Shown: positions 6,349-6,561 of the stretch, piece by piece
Layout: the number at the start of each line of letters is the position of its first letter
How positions within the stretch are numbered: the first letter of the stretch is position 1
Assembly: GCA_041859375.1 (NCBI GenBank)
Contig: JBHEKP010000316.1
Coordinates: 1 to 6,561 of the forward strand
Length of the DNA stretch: 6,561 nt
From: JBHEKP01 sp041859375
GTDB taxonomy: Bacteria; Hydrogenedentota; Hydrogenedentia; Hydrogenedentales; CAITNO01
Direction: 5' to 3'
Made by a program: the position numbers and the translations under genes
The notes under the pieces: model-generated
The model's input: the letters and a program-made list of their open reading frames with translations, nothing else
Told to the model about the DNA's origin: nothing
Databases searched by the model: none

Positions 6349-6561
6349 GTGGACGGTCTTTCCGCCGTCATCGGCGTGATGAGTGACACCCACGGCAACC
6401 GCGCGCTCATGTTCCGCGCCACGGACACGATGCTGGGGCGTTTCGGCGCGGGGCGCATCATTCACCTCGGAGACGACTGGCGCGACATCACCGAACTGGA
6501 GGCGGCGGGGTATCCGGTTTGGGGCGTTCCCGGGCTGTGGTGCGACGAGTACGCCAACCGC
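6349..6561 (+). CDS. YfcE/MJ0936-like metallophosphoesterase, N-terminal fragment
   Basis: The frame is open to the window edge, so only 71 N-terminal residues are visible. After a first hydrophobic strand (AVIGVM, 6-11) comes SDTHGN (12-17), the DxH metal-binding motif (D13, H15), and then HLGDD (39-43), the family GD motif. This is the start of a calcineurin-like phosphoesterase, a cytoplasmic dinuclear-metal phosphodiesterase fold. Where relatives usually read GNxD, this one reads PGLWCDEY (61-68), so the Asn metal ligand appears to be Leu. The GTG at 6349 is preferred to the ATG at 6379 because the ATG would remove the first beta strand. The gene begins 5 nt after the PAS-protein stop, with a G-run (6335-6339) upstream, so it is probably co-transcribed. 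The C-terminal metal-binding histidines lie beyond the window. Confidence 0.8.
   Translation, partial: MDGLSAVIGVMSDTHGNRALMFRATDTMLGRFGAGRIIHLGDDWRDITELEAAGYPVWGVPGLWCDEYANR

Noticed and set aside
6150..6561. A frameshifted ATPase domain that would restore a full histidine kinase
   Set aside because: The + strand after 6343 encodes the start of a metallophosphoesterase within 5 nt, and no N or G box is seen in the other frames.

Overview
The window is a compact, high-G+C bacterial segment. All six recognisable genes lie on the + strand with very short gaps or overlaps. No tRNA, rRNA, CRISPR array, insertion sequence or phage gene is visible. G- and C-ending codons dominate throughout. The gene families and the multi-pass membrane sensor point to a free-living bacterium. 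The sequence alone does not fix the phylum; a planctomycete, Hydrogenedentes or similar high-G+C lineage would fit, but this is a guess.

Region A (about 40-3738) is a three-gene cassette. The genes are an integral membrane protein of the lysylphosphatidylglycerol-synthase transmembrane/UPF0104 (flippase-like) family, a radical SAM enzyme with a truncated SPASM/twitch-type C-terminus, and a NodU/TobZ-type carbamoyltransferase. The junctions are ATGA (4-nt overlap) and TAATG (1-nt overlap), so translation is probably coupled. The likely theme is a radical-chemistry step and an O-carbamoylation on one unknown substrate, with a membrane protein that may move a lipid-linked product. The substrate cannot be read from the sequence, and no precursor peptide, glycosyltransferase or polyketide/NRPS gene is present inside the window.

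Region B (3739-3882) is a 144-bp intergenic gap. It holds an inverted repeat just after the carbamoyltransferase stop, and a perfect TATAAT box only 8 nt upstream of the next ATG. An 11-bp palindrome lies over the -35/spacer part of that promoter. The next gene is therefore probably read from a leaderless or near-leaderless mRNA.

Region C (3883-6561) is a second likely operon. It contains ribonuclease D (DEDDy exonuclease with two HRDC-like domains), a membrane PAS protein resembling a sensor histidine kinase, and the start of a YfcE-like metallophosphoesterase cut by the window edge. In the PAS protein the HisKA-like helix has Arg where the phospho-accepting His should be, and there is no ATPase domain. 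Gaps are 16 and 5 nt. The features most worth following are the cassette in A, the degenerate kinase in C and the leaderless promoter in B.
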